Source: an uncultured Pelagibacteraceae bacterium (lineage in GTDB: Bacteria > Pseudomonadota > Alphaproteobacteria > Pelagibacterales > Pelagibacteraceae). Taken from it: a stretch of DNA of 55,759 nucleotides. The notes below the pieces were generated by a model that worked only from the letters and a program-made list of their open reading frames with translations, ran no database searches and was not told where the DNA came from. This document shows, piece after piece, positions 43,757-55,061 of this stretch (position 1 is the first letter of the stretch; every line of letters begins with the position of its first letter). The DNA is taken from NCBI GenBank assembly GCA_902599495.1, contig CACKFY010000002.1:1-55759 (forward strand), given 5' to 3'. The translations under genes were made by a program, and so were the position numbers.

Positions 43757-43830
43757 GAGCGTAGCTCAACTGGTAGAGCGCCGGTCTCCAAAACCGGAGG
43801 CTGTGGGTTCGAGTCCCTCCGCTCCTGCCA
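43755..43830 (+). tRNA. tRNA-Trp (anticodon CCA), overlapping the tuf stop codon
   Basis: 76-nt tRNA: acceptor AGGAGCG (43755-43761) pairs perfectly with CGCTCCT (43820-43826), D arm TAGCTCAACTGGTAGAGC, anticodon stem CCGGT/ACCGG around loop CTCCAAA (CCA), T arm GGGTTCGAGTCCC, discriminator G and encoded CCA. All seven acceptor pairs are Watson-Crick, so the 5' end is firmly at 43755, inside the tuf TAG. The tuf-tRNA-Trp-secE order is common in alphaproteobacteria. Confidence 0.97.
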
Positions 43831-43853
43831 AATAAATTAAAAAAAAGTGTATT

Positions 43854-44045
43854 ATGAGAAATCCGCTAAAATTTTTACAAGAAGTAAAACAGGAAGCCTT
43901 TAGAATATCTTGGCCTACAAAAAAAGATACCATGACAGGAGCATTAATGGTTTTTGGATTAGCATCCATTGCAGCAATTTTCTTTTTACTCTTGGATCAA
44001 ATTTTAAGATTTTTGTTAAACATAATTTTAAACATAAGTTTTTAA
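43854..44045 (+). CDS. secE: Preprotein translocase subunit SecE
   Basis: Essential clamp subunit of SecYEG. At 63 residues it is the short single-helix form: an amphipathic N-terminal helix with FLQEVKQEAFRISWPTKKD (the conserved WP near residues 20-21) and one membrane helix (about 28-60). The start lies 23 bp after tRNA-Trp, and nusG follows with no gap, the universal secE-nusG pair. Confidence 0.96.
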   Translation: MRNPLKFLQEVKQEAFRISWPTKKDTMTGALMVFGLASIAAIFFLLLDQILRFLLNIILNISF

Positions 44046-44570
44046 ATGAATTGGTATATAGTTCAGGCATACTCGGGTTTTGAAAAAAAAGTAGTAGAAA
44101 ACATTAAAGATGAGTTAAAAAGGCATAACTTAGAAAGTAGTTTAGACCAACTTTTAATTCCCACACATCAGGTAACTGAGGTTAAAAAGGGCAAAAGAAC
44201 AAAAAAAGAAAAAAAGTATTTTCCAGGCTATGTACTAATTAAGATAAATTTAACCAAACAAATTTATCATTTGATTAAAAATTTACAAAAAGTTAGCGGT
44301 TTTCTTGGTTCATCCAATAAACCTACTCCAATTTCTGATGGTGAAATAAAAAGAATTTTAGGTCAGGTTTCAGAAAGTGCAATTAACCAAAAGACTGGAA
44401 TGAATTTTGAAATTGGTGAAAAAGTAAAAGTTTGTGACGGTCCTTTTGCATCTTTTAGCGGTCTTATTGAAGAAATTGATGAAGAAAAGTCTAGACTCAA
44501 GGTATCAGTTTCGATATTTGGTAGGGCGACACCAGTTGATTTAGAATTTAACCAGGTCGAAAAGAATTAA
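44046..44570 (+). CDS. nusG: Transcription termination/antitermination factor NusG
   Basis: Binds RNA polymerase and links it to Rho or the ribosome. The 174 residues have the NGN domain ([51 protein letters not shown]) and the C-terminal KOW domain ([20 protein letters not shown]). Length is usual. It starts directly after the secE stop and is 2 bp from rplK. Confidence 0.97.
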   Translation: MNWYIVQAYSGFEKKVVENIKDELKRHNLESSLDQLLIPTHQVTEVKKGKRTKKEKKYFPGYVLIKINLTKQIYHLIKNLQKVSGFLGSSNKPTPISDGEIKRILGQVSESAINQKTGMNFEIGEKVKVCDGPFASFSGLIEEIDEEKSRLKVSVSIFGRATPVDLEFNQVEKN

Positions 44571-44572
44571 TT

Positions 44573-44998
44573 ATGGCAAAAGAAATAACAGGATATGTGA
44601 AGTTACAGATTAAGGGTGGACAGGCAAATCCATCTCCTCCAGTAGGACCAGCACTTGGTCAAAGAGGAATAAATATTATGGAATTTTGTAAAGCTTTCAA
44701 TGAAAAAACAAAATCTTTTATGGGGAAACCGGTTCCAGTTGTAATAACAGTTTATAAAGATAAAAAATTTGATTTTGTTATAAAATCTCCTCCTGCTTCA
44801 CATTTCATTAGAGAGGCTGCTAAATTAAAAAGTGGCTCTAAAGAACCTGGGAGAATGATAGCAGGATCTATTACAATGAAACAAGCTGAAGCAATTGCTA
44901 AAGAAAAAATGAAAGATTTAAATGCTTTTGATCTTAAAGAAGCAACAAAAATAATTTGTGGTTCAGCAAGATCTATGGGCATAGAGGTTAAAGAATGA
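44573..44998 (+). CDS. rplK: 50S ribosomal protein L11
   Basis: Part of the GTPase-associated centre next to the L7/L12 stalk. The 141 residues show [38 protein letters not shown] and the C-terminal rRNA-binding domain with [12 protein letters not shown]. The conserved proline helix that binds thiostrepton-type drugs ([10 protein letters not shown]) is intact. It overlaps rplA by 4 bp. Confidence 0.98.
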   Translation: MAKEITGYVKLQIKGGQANPSPPVGPALGQRGINIMEFCKAFNEKTKSFMGKPVPVVITVYKDKKFDFVIKSPPASHFIREAAKLKSGSKEPGRMIAGSITMKQAEAIAKEKMKDLNAFDLKEATKIICGSARSMGIEVKE

Positions 44999-45681
44999 AA
45001 AAAAGATCTAAAAGATATAAATTAATTGAAAAGAAAAAAACCAAAGAGAAGATAGCCTTTGATAAATCTTTAGATTTAATAAAAGATACTTGCACTTCAA
45101 AGATAGATGAGTCAATTGATATTTCTATTCGAATAAATACAAAACAGTCAAAAGGTGGAGATTTTAATTTGAGAACTGTCGTGAAATTACCTAATGGCAA
45201 TGGTAAAAAAAATAAAATAGCTGTTTTATGTGAGCAAGAAAAAACAGAAGAGGCAAAAAAACTTGGAGCAGATATAGCTGGCTCTCAAGATTTATTAGAT
45301 AAAATTTCTAATGGTAAGATTAATTTTGATAGATTAATTTGCACACCAGGAATGATGAGCAAAATAGGTAAACTTGGAAAAATTCTTGGACCAAAAGGAT
45401 TAATGCCAAATCCTAAACTTGGAACAGTTTCAAATGATTTAAAAAAATCAATTTCAGATATAAAATCAGGTTTAGTTGAAATTAAAAACGATAAAGATGG
45501 AAATTTAGCTTTATCAATAGGTAGAAAAAACTTTTCAAAAGATAAGTTAAAAGAAAATTACAAACATTTTATAGAATTTTTAAAAAAGGAGAAACCCGAA
45601 AATATTAAAGGCGAATTTATAAGAAATATATATTTAACTTCAACTATGGGTATATCTTATAAAATAGGTGGTAAGATTTAG
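44995..45681 (+). CDS. rplA: 50S ribosomal protein L1
   Basis: Forms the mobile L1 stalk and often represses its own operon. The 228 residues have [65 protein letters not shown] and the C-terminal [12 protein letters not shown]. Length is usual. It overlaps rplK by ATGA and lies 2 bp before rplJ. Confidence 0.98.
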   Translation: MKKRSKRYKLIEKKKTKEKIAFDKSLDLIKDTCTSKIDESIDISIRINTKQSKGGDFNLRTVVKLPNGNGKKNKIAVLCEQEKTEEAKKLGADIAGSQDLLDKISNGKINFDRLICTPGMMSKIGKLGKILGPKGLMPNPKLGTVSNDLKKSISDIKSGLVEIKNDKDGNLALSIGRKNFSKDKLKENYKHFIEFLKKEKPENIKGEFIRNIYLTSTMGISYKIGGKI

Positions 45682-45683
45682 TT

Positions 45684-46196
45684 ATGATGAACAAAGAGAA
45701 TAAAAAAAACTATATCGAAGAGATGAAGAAAAACTTTTCTTCTAATAACTCGGTAATGATTGCTCAATATCAAGGTTTAAACGTTAATGAACTTGATGAG
45801 TTGAGAAAACAGTTGAGAGAAAAAGGTATACTTTTTAAAATTACAAAAAATCGAATAACCAAAATTGCTATAAAAGAGACACCTGTTAAAGAATTAGAAA
45901 AATATTTCACTGGACCTACAGCTGCAGCATTATCTTCAGATCCAATTACTACTGCAAAGATTTTAACAAAATTTGCAAAAACTCATCAAAAATTAAAAAT
46001 TATTGCTGGCTTTATGGATGGTAAAGTTTTAGATCAAAAAGAGGTGGCTATTATCGCCACATTACCTTCTTTGGAAGAAGCGAGGGCTAAAATTGTGGGT
46101 ATTTTGTCATCTCCGGCCCAAAAATTAGTAAGTATTTTACTTGCACCAGGCTCAAAAATTGCTAATTTAGCGCGCGCGAAGAGTTTAAAAAATTAA
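45684..46196 (+). CDS. rplJ: 50S ribosomal protein L10
   Basis: Base of the L7/L12 stalk. The 170 residues have [26 protein letters not shown]-like [23 protein letters not shown], and a C-terminal helix that binds L7/L12 dimers ([20 protein letters not shown]). Two consecutive ATG codons (45684 and 45687) are both possible starts. The gap from rplA is only 2 bp, so there is no separate untranslated L10 leader as in E. coli. Confidence 0.97.
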   Translation: MMNKENKKNYIEEMKKNFSSNNSVMIAQYQGLNVNELDELRKQLREKGILFKITKNRITKIAIKETPVKELEKYFTGPTAAALSSDPITTAKILTKFAKTHQKLKIIAGFMDGKVLDQKEVAIIATLPSLEEARAKIVGILSSPAQKLVSILLAPGSKIANLARAKSLKN

Positions 46197-46210
46197 TTAC
46201 AAGGATCACA

Positions 46211-46579
46211 ATGTCAGACTTAAATAAAATTATTGAAGATTTATCAAAACTAACAGTTGTCGAAGCAGCTGAACTTTCAAAGCAATTAGAAGAAAAATGG
46301 GGAGTTACTGCAGCAGCTCCAGTAGCAGCAGCAGCACCAGCAGGCGCAGCGCCGGCAGGAGAGGAAAAATCTGAGTTTTCGTTATTCCTAGCAGCCGCTG
46401 GCGATAAAAAAATTAATGTTATTAAAGAAGTTAGAGCAATTACTGGTTTAGGTTTAAAAGAAGCTAAAGATTTGGTTGAGGGAGCACCAAAAGAAATTAA
46501 AAGTGGTGTACCAAAAAAAGAAGCTGACGAATTTAAGAAAAAACTTGAAGCAGCAGGCGCTAAAGTAGAATTAAAGTAA
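46211..46579 (+). CDS. rplL: 50S ribosomal protein L7/L12
   Basis: Multicopy stalk protein that recruits translation GTPases. The 122 residues have the N-terminal dimerisation domain ([20 protein letters not shown]), an Ala/Pro hinge at about 33-52 whose codons make a local GC-rich patch, and the C-terminal factor-binding domain with [20 protein letters not shown] and [17 protein letters not shown] precedes ATG 46211. A hairpin separates it from rpoB. Confidence 0.98.
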   Translation: MSDLNKIIEDLSKLTVVEAAELSKQLEEKWGVTAAAPVAAAAPAGAAPAGEEKSEFSLFLAAAGDKKINVIKEVRAITGLGLKEAKDLVEGAPKEIKSGVPKKEADEFKKKLEAAGAKVELK

Positions 46580-46601
46580 ATTAAAATTTAAGACAGAAAT
46601 T

Positions 46602-46622
46602 ATTGCGAAATTGTTTCGCAAT
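46602..46622 (+). other. Perfect hairpin between rplL and rpoB (attenuator or RNase processing site)
   Basis: ATTGCGAAA (46602-46610), a 3-nt loop (TTG) and TTTCGCAAT (46614-46622) form a perfect 9-bp stem in the 54-bp gap. No run of U follows, so it is not a classical strong terminator. In E. coli the rplL-rpoB gap carries a partial terminator and an RNase III site that lower rpoBC relative to ribosomal proteins; the same job is inferred here. Confidence 0.75.
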
Positions 46623-46633
46623 TAAACTATTTG

Positions 46634-49600
46634 ATGGATTTATCTTTTACTCAAAAGAAAAGTATAAGAAAAAGTTTTGGTAAGCTAGTTGAGGGCTTGT
46701 CAATTCCAAATTTAATTGAAGTTCAAAAAAATTCGTACCAAGAATTTTTATCCTCTAAGGCATTGAACGAACAGATGGATGTCTTGTCAAAAGGGATAGA
46801 TAAAGTTTTTAAAAGTATTTTTCCAATTGATGATAACTCAGAAAAATCCACTTTAGAATACATATCGTACAAACTAGAAAAACCAAAATTCGATGTGCTT
46901 GAATGCAAACAGAGAAGCTTAACATATTCTGCTTCATTAAAAGCCAACTTAAGACTAGTAGTGTACGATATAGACACTGAAAATAATACTAAGCAAATCT
47001 TGTCAGCTAAGGAACAAGAAGTTTTTATAGGCGATCTACCTTTGATGACTCCTAGTGGAACTTTTGTAGTCAATGGAGTTGAAAGAGTTGTCGTAAACCA
47101 GATGCACAGAAGTCCAGGTGTATTTTTTGATCACGATAAAGGCAAAACGCACTCTAGTGGAAAATTATTATTTAATTGTAGAATTATACCCGGAAGAGGT
47201 TCTTGGTTAGATTTTGAATTTGATCCGAAAGATATTTTATATTTTAGAATTGATAGAAAAAAAAAATTACCAATTACAACAATCTTATTTGCATTAGGAA
47301 TTTCAAAAGAAAAAATAATTAAAACATTTTACTCTACAAGTTTATGTAGATTAGATGAAAAAAGTAATAAATGGATAACAACATTTAATATAAATAATTA
47401 CAAAAGACCAGTTAAATTAATTTTTGATTTAATTGATGCAAAGAATGGTAAAAAGATTTTATCTAAAGGTGAAAAATTAAATTTTGTAATTGCGAAAAAA
47501 CTTGAAGAAAAAAACTTAAAAGAAATATTTATTTCCAAAGAAGAATTAATTGGTAAATATATCTCAAAAGATCTTAAAGATAAAAATAACAATATATTTC
47601 TTTCATCTGGCTCAGATTTAAATGAAGAAGTTTTAGAAAAAATAAAGACCGAAGAGATTAAAAATTTAGAACTGGTAAATATAGATCCTATTAACAAGGG
47701 ACCATATTTGCTTGAAACTTTAAAGATAGATAAAAATTCTAATAAAACAGATGCGTTAAACGATATATATAAAGTGTTAAGACCTGGTGAAGCACCTACA
47801 ATAGAGATTGCTGAAGAAGTTTTTCAAAATTTATACTTTAAAAAAGATAGATATGATCTTTCAGAAGTAGGAAGAGTTAAACTTAATTCAAAATTAGATT
47901 TAAATAGAGATGTTAAAGACAACACTCTTAACACAATAGATATTATTGCAATAATAAAATTCATGCTAGATCTTAGAGATGGTAAAGGCGAGGTAGATGA
48001 TATTGATCACCTAGGAAATAGAAGAGTGAGGTCGGTAGGAGAGCTTGTAGAAAATCAATTCAGAATTGGATTATTAAGAATGGAGAGAACTGTAAAAGAG
48101 AAAATGTCTACTTTTTTAGAAATAGAGTCCGCAATGCCACAGGATTTAATAAACGCTAAGCCAATTACCACATCATTAAAAGATTTTTTTGCAACATCAC
48201 AATTATCTCAATTTATGGATCAAACAAATCCACTGTCAGAAATTACACATAAAAGAAGGGTTTCAGCTTTAGGCCCAGGTGGGCTTACAAGAGAAAGAGC
48301 TGGTTTTGAAGTTAGAGATGTTCATCCTACTCACTATGGTAGAATCTGTCCAATAGAAACTCCTGAAGGTCCAAATATAGGGTTAATTAATAGCTTAGCG
48401 ACTTACTGCAGAGTAAATAAATTTGGCTATATAGAGAGTCCTTACAAAAAAGTAATAAAAGGTAAAGTAACCAAAGAAATCAAATATTTATCAGCAATAG
48501 AGGAAGAAAAATATACCATTGCTCAAGCTAATTCAAAAATAAGTCAGGACGGGACGTTCGAAGAAGAATTGGTAGCATGCAGGAAAAACTTAAATTTTCA
48601 GTTATCAAATAAAGATAACATTGACTTTATTGATGTATCACCAAAACAATTAGTTTCAGTGGCTGCTGCTCTAATTCCATTTTTAGAAAATGATGATGCT
48701 AATAGAGCATTAATGGGATCAAACATGATGAGACAAGCAGTTCCATTACTTAAACCCGAGTCCCCTCTTGTTGGCACAGGTATTGAGTCTGATGTTGCTT
48801 TAGACTCTGGTGTAACAATTGTAGCAAAAAGAAGTGGTGTTGTTGATAAAATTGATGGTAAAAGAATTGTAGTAAAAGCTACTGAAGTTAGAGATTTGTC
48901 ACAATCTGCTGTTGACATATATAATTTATCCAAATTTAAGAGATCAAATCAAAACACATGCATAAACCAAAAACCACTTGTTAAAGTCGGTGATCAAATT
49001 AAAAAAGGGGATATTATTGCGGATGGACCTGCTACAAAACTTGGTGAATTAGCTTTAGGTAAAAACGTTACAGTCGCTTTTATGCCTTGGCAGGGTTATA
49101 ATTTTGAAGATTCAATTTTGATTTCAGAAAGATGCGTAACAGATGATGTATTTACATCAATTCACATTGAAGAGTATGAGTCAATGGCCAGAGATACAAA
49201 GTTGGGAGCTGAAGAAATAACAAGAGACATTCCAAATGTAAGTGAAGAAAGTTTGAGAAATTTAGATGAGTCAGGAATTGTGTATGTTGGTGCAGAGGTA
49301 AAACCTGGAGATATATTAGTTGGCAAAGTTACTCCTAAAAGTGAAACATCATCTAGCCCAGAAGAAAAGCTTCTTAGATCTATTTTCGGGGAAAAAGCTA
49401 CAGATGTAAGAGACTCTTCCTTAAAACTTCCCTCTGGAAGCGCAGGCGTAGTAATAGATGTCAGAGTTTTTAATAGACATGGTATTGAAAAAGATGAAAG
49501 GTCAATTGCAATAGAAAGGTCTGAAATTGAATTAGTTCAGGAAGATAGAAAAGTCGAAGAAGAAATATTAAATAGAAATATTAAATCTAGGACTACAGAC

Positions 49601-50725
49601 TTACTTAAAAATCAAGCAATAAGCAAAAATTACAAAGAACTTAAAGCTGGTTTGACATTAAATGAAAACGATTTAAGTAATCTAAATTTAAAAGATTTAT
49701 GGAAAATGACTTTTAAAGATGAAAAAATAAACGAAAATATTTTAAAATTAAAAAATCAATACGATAACGCCTTAGAAGATATTAATTTAAGATTTGATGA
49801 TAAAGTAAATAAAATTCAGCAAGGAGACGACTTATTACCGACTGTGATGAAAGTAGTAAAAGTTTTTGTTGCAGTAAAAAGAAGATTAATGCCTGGTGAC
49901 AAAATGGCAGGAAGACACGGAAATAAAGGAGTAGTTAGTAAAATAGTTCCTGTAGAAGACATGCCGTATATGGAAAATGGAAAACCAGTTGATATTGTTC
50001 TAAATCCACTTGGCGTACCAAGTAGGATGAATGTTGGGCAAATACTTGAAACTCATCTTGGCTGGTCTTGCTCTGAACTAGGCGATCAAATTAAATCTCA
50101 TTTGAAAGACTTTGAGAAACAGTATGAAAAATTAAAGTCTAAACTGAAGGAAATTTATGGAGATTCATATTATTCAAATGTAATTTCAAAACTATCAAAA
50201 AAAGAGATATTTGAACTAGTAGAAAATATTTCTAACGGGATACCTATAGGAACACCAGTTTTTGATGGAGCATCAACACAAGACATAACAAAAATGTTAG
50301 ATTTAGCCAAACTACCAACAAGTGGACAAACTAATCTTTGGGATGGAAGAACTGGAGAGAGATTTGATAGACCAGTGACTGTTGGAACTATTTATATGTT
50401 AAAATTAAATCATTTAGTAGAAGATAAGATACATGCTAGATCTACAGGTCCTTACAGTTTAGTTACTCAACAACCATTAGGAGGTAAAGCTCAATTAGGA
50501 GGCCAAAGATTTGGTGAAATGGAGGTTTGGGCACTTGAAGCTTATGGAGCTTCATATTCATTACAAGAAATTTTGACAGTTAAATCTGACGATGTTGCAG
50601 GAAGAACAAAGGTTTATGAAACAATTGTTAAAGGCAACAATAATTTCGAGTCGGGTGTACCTGAGTCTTTTAACGTTTTAATTAAAGAAATAAGAGCATT
50701 AGGATTAAATATAGAATTAAATTAA
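46634..50725 (+). CDS. rpoB: DNA-directed RNA polymerase subunit beta
   Basis: Second largest RNA polymerase subunit. About 1363 residues, a usual proteobacterial length. The rifampicin pocket reads [20 protein letters not shown] followed by VSALGPGGL, with the common resistance positions (Asp516, His526 and Ser531 in E. coli numbering) all wild type. [38 protein letters not shown] and the C-terminal [20 protein letters not shown] are diagnostic. ATG 46634 is chosen over TTG 46631, which adds one residue. It is 3 bp from rpoC. Confidence 0.98.
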   Translation: MDLSFTQKKSIRKSFGKLVEGLSIPNLIEVQKNSYQEFLSSKALNEQMDVLSKGIDKVFKSIFPIDDNSEKSTLEYISYKLEKPKFDVLECKQRSLTYSASLKANLRLVVYDIDTENNTKQILSAKEQEVFIGDLPLMTPSGTFVVNGVERVVVNQMHRSPGVFFDHDKGKTHSSGKLLFNCRIIPGRGSWLDFEFDPKDILYFRIDRKKKLPITTILFALGISKEKIIKTFYSTSLCRLDEKSNKWITTFNINNYKRPVKLIFDLIDAKNGKKILSKGEKLNFVIAKKLEEKNLKEIFISKEELIGKYISKDLKDKNNNIFLSSGSDLNEEVLEKIKTEEIKNLELVNIDPINKGPYLLETLKIDKNSNKTDALNDIYKVLRPGEAPTIEIAEEVFQNLYFKKDRYDLSEVGRVKLNSKLDLNRDVKDNTLNTIDIIAIIKFMLDLRDGKGEVDDIDHLGNRRVRSVGELVENQFRIGLLRMERTVKEKMSTFLEIESAMPQDLINAKPITTSLKDFFATSQLSQFMDQTNPLSEITHKRRVSALGPGGLTRERAGFEVRDVHPTHYGRICPIETPEGPNIGLINSLATYCRVNKFGYIESPYKKVIKGKVTKEIKYLSAIEEEKYTIAQANSKISQDGTFEEELVACRKNLNFQLSNKDNIDFIDVSPKQLVSVAAALIPFLENDDANRALMGSNMMRQAVPLLKPESPLVGTGIESDVALDSGVTIVAKRSGVVDKIDGKRIVVKATEVRDLSQSAVDIYNLSKFKRSNQNTCINQKPLVKVGDQIKKGDIIADGPATKLGELALGKNVTVAFMPWQGYNFEDSILISERCVTDDVFTSIHIEEYESMARDTKLGAEEITRDIPNVSEESLRNLDESGIVYVGAEVKPGDILVGKVTPKSETSSSPEEKLLRSIFGEKATDVRDSSLKLPSGSAGVVIDVRVFNRHGIEKDERSIAIERSEIELVQEDRKVEEEILNRNIKSRTTDLLKNQAISKNYKELKAGLTLNENDLSNLNLKDLWKMTFKDEKINENILKLKNQYDNALEDINLRFDDKVNKIQQGDDLLPTVMKVVKVFVAVKRRLMPGDKMAGRHGNKGVVSKIVPVEDMPYMENGKPVDIVLNPLGVPSRMNVGQILETHLGWSCSELGDQIKSHLKDFEKQYEKLKSKLKEIYGDSYYSNVISKLSKKEIFELVENISNGIPIGTPVFDGASTQDITKMLDLAKLPTSGQTNLWDGRTGERFDRPVTVGTIYMLKLNHLVEDKIHARSTGPYSLVTQQPLGGKAQLGGQRFGEMEVWALEAYGASYSLQEILTVKSDDVAGRTKVYETIVKGNNNFESGVPESFNVLIKEIRALGLNIELN

Positions 50726-50728
50726 TTT

Positions 50729-53700
50729 ATGGAAAAAAGTATAACTAAAAATTTTAATAATCAAAATATTACTTCTGAAAATAATTTTGGAAGCATAAAA
50801 ATTACTTTAGCTAGCCCAGACAAAATTAAATCATGGTCTTTTGGAGAAATAAAAAAACCGGAAACTATAAATTATAGGACTTTTAGACCTGAAAAGGATG
50901 GTCTTTTTTGTTCTAGAATTTTTGGACCTGTCAAAGATTATGAGTGTCTTTGTGGAAAGTATAAAAGAATGAAGTTTAGAGGTATAATTTGTGAAAAGTG
51001 TGGAGTAGAGGTAACCAAATCAAACGTAAGACGAGAAAGAATGGGTCATATAGATTTGGCTTGCCCAGTTGCTCATATTTGGTTTCTAAAGTCACTTCCA
51101 AGTAGAATTTCTTTGGCGATCGATATGAAGCTTAAAGAAGTTGAAAAGGTTTTGTATTTTGAGAGCTTCATCGTCATCGAACCAGGTTTGACTAATTTAA
51201 AAAAAGGTCAATTATTAAATGAAGAAGAGCTTATTAAAGCCCAAGATGAATTTGGCGAAGACGCTTTTACAGCTGGTATTGGTGCTGAAGCTGTTAGAGA
51301 GATATTAATAAACCTTGATCTTCAATCAGAACAAAAAAAACTGAGAGAGTCTTTAAAAGAGGTAAAATCTAAAGTTACAGAGGAAAGAACAATCAAAAGA
51401 CTTAAATTGATAGAGTCATTTATTAACTCAGGAAATAAACCTGAGTGGATGATTTTGACCACAGTTCCTGTAATACCTCCCGAGTTAAGACCTTTGGTTC
51501 CACTTGATGGCGGAAGATTTGCAACATCAGATTTAAATGATCTTTATAGAAGAGTTATAAATAGAAATAACAGACTCAAAAGACTTTTAGATTTAAAAGC
51601 CCCAGATATTATTGTAAGAAACGAAAAAAGAATGTTGCAAGAGTCTGTTGATGCTCTCTTTGATAACGGTCGTAGAGGAAGAGTGATTACTGGCACTGGC
51701 AAAAGACCTTTAAAATCTTTAGCTGAAATGTTAAAAGGTAAACAAGGAAGATTTAGACAAAATCTTTTAGGGAAAAGGGTAGATTATTCAGGAAGATCAG
51801 TAATTGTTGTAGGGCCCGAATTAAAACTTCATCAATGCGGATTACCGAAAAAAATGGCTTTAGAACTATTTAAACCATTCCTTTACGCAAGATTGGACAA
51901 ATTAGGTTTAGCAACAACAATTAAACAAGCAAAAAGATTGGTTGAAAAAGAAAAAAGTGAAGTATGGGATGCACTTGAGTATATAATAAGAGAGCACCCT
52001 GTTTTATTAAATAGAGCTCCTACTTTACACAGGTTGGGAGTTCAAGCTTTTGAAGCAAAATTAATCGAGGGTAATGCAATTGAACTTCATCCCTTAGTTT
52101 GTGCTGCCTTTAATGCAGATTTTGATGGAGATCAAATGGCTGTGCATATTCCCTTAAGCTTGGAAGCACAATTAGAAGCAAGAGTATTAATGATGTCGAC
52201 TAATAATATTTTAAGCCCATCTAACGGAAAACCAATTATTGTACCGAGTCAGGACATTGTATTAGGAATTTATTATCTATCACAAGCTTCAAAATCAGAT
52301 AAACCAAAAGGGATTTTTTCAAACATCGATGAAATTGAACAAGCCCTAGAAAATAAATCAATAAGTTTACATTCAAAGATTATTTCTATTTTCGAAACAG
52401 TAGACGAAAAAAATAACATAGTAAAACATAAGTATACTAGTACCGCAGGAAGATTTTTACTTGCAAACTTACTACCAAAACATCCAAATATTAAATTTAC
52501 TCTAATAGATAAATTGTTGACTAAAAAAAATGTATCAGAAGTTATAGATACTATTTTTAGATATTGTGGTCAGAAAGAAACAGTTATTTTTTGTGACAAG
52601 ATAAAAACACTAGGATTTAAACATGCTTTTAAGGCTGGTATTTCTTTTGGTAAAGATGACCTTATTATTCCTAAAACAAAAGAAAATCTAATAAACGATA
52701 CAAAGAAAAGAATAGAAGAGTATGAGAAACAGTATTCTGATGGGCTTATTACCAGAGGCGAAAAATATAACAAAGTTGTCGATATTTGGTCTAAATGTAC
52801 AGACACAGTTGCAAATGAGATGATGAAAGAAATTTCTTCAGCTGAAAAAGTATATGAGAACGATAGAATTGAGACGAACTCAGTTTATATGATGGCAGAC
52901 TCTGGCGCTAGAGGCTCTCAAGCACAAATGAAACAACTTGCAGGAATGAGAGGACTGATAGCAAAACCTTCTGGAGAAATTATAGAGACACCAATAATCT
53001 CAAACTTTAAGGAAGGATTATCAGTTTTAGAATATTTTAATTCAACCCACGGAGCTAGAAAAGGATTAGCAGATACAGCTTTGAAAACAGCAAATTCTGG
53101 TTACTTGACTAGAAGATTGTGTGATGTAGCGCAAGATGTTCAAATCACAAAAAAAGAGTGTGACTGTAAAACTCGATCATCAGTGACTATCTCAGAGATT
53201 ATAGAAGGTGGTAATATTTTAGTAAGTTTATCTGAGCGAATTTTAGGAAGAGTTATAGCAGAAAATATTAAAAATCCAGTTACTGGTGAAGTTATTATCA
53301 AAAAAGAAAAACTTATTGATGAATTTGACTGTGAAAAGATAGATGCTGCAGGAGTAAAATCTGTAAAAGTTTATTCAGTAATAACATGCGGTTCTAGCAA
53401 AGGTGTTTGCGCAATGAGTTACGGAAGAGATCTTGCTAGAGGAAAATTAGTAAGTGTTGGCGAAGCAATCGGAATGATAGCTGCACAATCAATCGGTGAG
53501 CCAGGCACTCAGCTAACGATGAGAACTTTTCACGTCGGTGGAACTGCACAAATTAAAGAAGAGTCACAAATTATCTCTCAAACAAAAGGAAGTCTTAAAA
53601 TAATAAACAAAAATTTAATTGAAGACTCTAAGAAAAATATAATAGTTATGGGAAGAAATACTCAGCTAAGTATTGAAGATGAAAACAAAAGACAACTAGC

Positions 53701-54901
53701 AATCTATAAAGTAAATTATGGTTCTAAGTTATTTTTTAAAGATGGAGATAAAATAGAAAAAGGAAAAAAAATTGCTGAATGGGATCCTTACACACTACCT
53801 GTAATAGCTGAAACATCGGGCATAGTTAATTATATGGATTTAGTCGAAGGTACTTCCATAACTGAAACGTTAGACGATGCTACAGGTATTTCATCAAAAT
53901 CAGTTACTGACTGGAAATCGGTAAGTAAAAATTCTGAATTAAAGCCAAGATTAACCTTAAGAAGTGATAAAGGCGAAATTATTAAAAAAGCTGATGGAAA
54001 TGAAGCACGATATTATCTAGTACCAGACACTATACTTTCAGTTAAAGATGGACAAAAAGTTTCAGCTGGTGACGTATTAGCTAGACTTCCAAAAGAAACT
54101 TCCAAAACAAAAGACATTACAGGAGGTCTGCCGAGAGTTGCAGAGCTTTTTGAAGCTAGAAGACCAAAAGATAGTGCAATCATTGCAGAGAATGATGGAG
54201 TTATAGAATTTGGAAAAGAAGTAAGAGGTAAGCAAAAAATATCAATTGTTTCCTCAAAGGGAGAAACTTCAAATTACCTAATACCAAAAGGCAAGCACGT
54301 AAATTTTAATCAAGGTGAAAAAATAAAGAAAGGTGAGTATTTATTAGACGGAAGTCCAGCTCCTCATGATATTTTAAGAATTTTAGGAGTAGAAAAACTT
54401 ACAGAGTATTTTGTAAGTGAAGTTCAAGAAGTTTATAGATTACAAGGTGTAGTAATAAATGACAAACACATTGAAACAATAGTAAGACAAATGCTAAAAA
54501 AAGTTGAAGTTAAAGATCCAGGAGACTCAGAGTTATTATTAGGAGAGGTTATTGATTTAAATGACATGAAAAATATCAATGAAAAATTGTCTAATGATAA
54601 GAAAAAACCTGTATTGTTTGAAAGAGTTCTTTTAGGTATAACTAAAGCATCTTTACAAACGAACTCTTTTATATCAGCAGCTTCTTTCCAAGAAACTACA
54701 CGAGTACTAACTGACGCATCCATTAAGGGAAAAGTTGATAATCTTGAAGGACTTAAGGAAAATGTGATTGTGGGCAGATTAGTTCCAGCAGGCACAGGAT
54801 TAACCAAAATGGGATGGGATAAGGAAGCTCAAAAAGAAGATAAGCTAAGATTGGAAGAATTAAAAAAAGAAGAGCAAGAAAGCGCACCTGTAGCGGAATA
54901 A
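50729..54901 (+). CDS. rpoC: DNA-directed RNA polymerase subunit beta'
   Basis: Largest RNA polymerase subunit, bearing the catalytic magnesium site. The 1390 residues have the N-terminal zinc site ([20 protein letters not shown] followed by CGVEV), the lid and rudder region, and the catalytic loop [12 protein letters not shown] near residues 460-470. The bridge/trigger region carries TFHVGGTAQ and the second zinc cluster CDCKTRSS with CGSSKGVC. Length is usual and the frame intact. A perfect TATAAT and the rpsL leader begin right after its stop. Confidence 0.98.
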   Translation: MEKSITKNFNNQNITSENNFGSIKITLASPDKIKSWSFGEIKKPETINYRTFRPEKDGLFCSRIFGPVKDYECLCGKYKRMKFRGIICEKCGVEVTKSNVRRERMGHIDLACPVAHIWFLKSLPSRISLAIDMKLKEVEKVLYFESFIVIEPGLTNLKKGQLLNEEELIKAQDEFGEDAFTAGIGAEAVREILINLDLQSEQKKLRESLKEVKSKVTEERTIKRLKLIESFINSGNKPEWMILTTVPVIPPELRPLVPLDGGRFATSDLNDLYRRVINRNNRLKRLLDLKAPDIIVRNEKRMLQESVDALFDNGRRGRVITGTGKRPLKSLAEMLKGKQGRFRQNLLGKRVDYSGRSVIVVGPELKLHQCGLPKKMALELFKPFLYARLDKLGLATTIKQAKRLVEKEKSEVWDALEYIIREHPVLLNRAPTLHRLGVQAFEAKLIEGNAIELHPLVCAAFNADFDGDQMAVHIPLSLEAQLEARVLMMSTNNILSPSNGKPIIVPSQDIVLGIYYLSQASKSDKPKGIFSNIDEIEQALENKSISLHSKIISIFETVDEKNNIVKHKYTSTAGRFLLANLLPKHPNIKFTLIDKLLTKKNVSEVIDTIFRYCGQKETVIFCDKIKTLGFKHAFKAGISFGKDDLIIPKTKENLINDTKKRIEEYEKQYSDGLITRGEKYNKVVDIWSKCTDTVANEMMKEISSAEKVYENDRIETNSVYMMADSGARGSQAQMKQLAGMRGLIAKPSGEIIETPIISNFKEGLSVLEYFNSTHGARKGLADTALKTANSGYLTRRLCDVAQDVQITKKECDCKTRSSVTISEIIEGGNILVSLSERILGRVIAENIKNPVTGEVIIKKEKLIDEFDCEKIDAAGVKSVKVYSVITCGSSKGVCAMSYGRDLARGKLVSVGEAIGMIAAQSIGEPGTQLTMRTFHVGGTAQIKEESQIISQTKGSLKIINKNLIEDSKKNIIVMGRNTQLSIEDENKRQLAIYKVNYGSKLFFKDGDKIEKGKKIAEWDPYTLPVIAETSGIVNYMDLVEGTSITETLDDATGISSKSVTDWKSVSKNSELKPRLTLRSDKGEIIKKADGNEARYYLVPDTILSVKDGQKVSAGDVLARLPKETSKTKDITGGLPRVAELFEARRPKDSAIIAENDGVIEFGKEVRGKQKISIVSSKGETSNYLIPKGKHVNFNQGEKIKKGEYLLDGSPAPHDILRILGVEKLTEYFVSEVQEVYRLQGVVINDKHIETIVRQMLKKVEVKDPGDSELLLGEVIDLNDMKNINEKLSNDKKKPVLFERVLLGITKASLQTNSFISAASFQETTRVLTDASIKGKVDNLEGLKENVIVGRLVPAGTGLTKMGWDKEAQKEDKLRLEELKKEEQESAPVAE

Positions 54902-54914
54902 TCACTATATTATC

Positions 54915-54965
54915 TATAATAAAACAGCCAAAAATCGTTGACTTTTCTAGCTTCGATGCTAGTTT
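54915..54965 (+). promoter_or_regulatory. Candidate promoters for the rpsL-rpsG (str) operon
   Basis: Two options are visible in the 160-bp gap after rpoC. A perfect TATAAT at 54915-54920 lacks a good -35. A second promoter has TTGACT (54938-54943), a 16-bp spacer and TAGTTT (54960-54965) with an extended TG motif (54957-54958). The first would give a leader of about 135 nt, the second about 90 nt. Confidence 0.5.
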
Positions 54966-55061
54966 AGCGCAATTTTGAAAGTTAGAAGTAAGGTTGAATT
55001 TAGCCTTAAACACTAACAAAGACCAACTAGGTAACCCTTTCTTTTACTTCAAAATAAAATT
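54927..55061 (+). ncRNA. Ribosomal protein S12 leader RNA (cis-regulatory) upstream of rpsL
   Basis: The gap has several complementary segments: CTAGC/GCTAG (54947-54951 with 54958-54962), GTTAG/CTAAC (54981-54985 with 55013-55017) enclosing a TAAGG/CCTTA hairpin (54989-54993 with 55004-55008), and a competing pairing of GAAGTAA (54985-54991) with TTACTTC (55044-55050) that reaches to 11 nt before the rpsL ATG. The last two are mutually exclusive at their edges, as expected of a switch. A structured element before S12 genes was reported from Ca. Pelagibacter ubique intergenic regions (Meyer and colleagues, 2009). Exact boundaries and match to that model are not verified. Confidence 0.65.

Noticed and set aside
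43766-43969. Open frame on - strand across tRNA-Trp and secE, product with GAEGLEPTASGFGDRRS
   Set aside because: It is antisense to the tRNA and secE; such frames are a well-known annotation artefact from tRNA loci.
48181-48300. Rifampicin-resistance changes in rpoB (and streptomycin-resistance changes in rpsL)
   Set aside because: The classical positions carry the wild-type residues in both genes.
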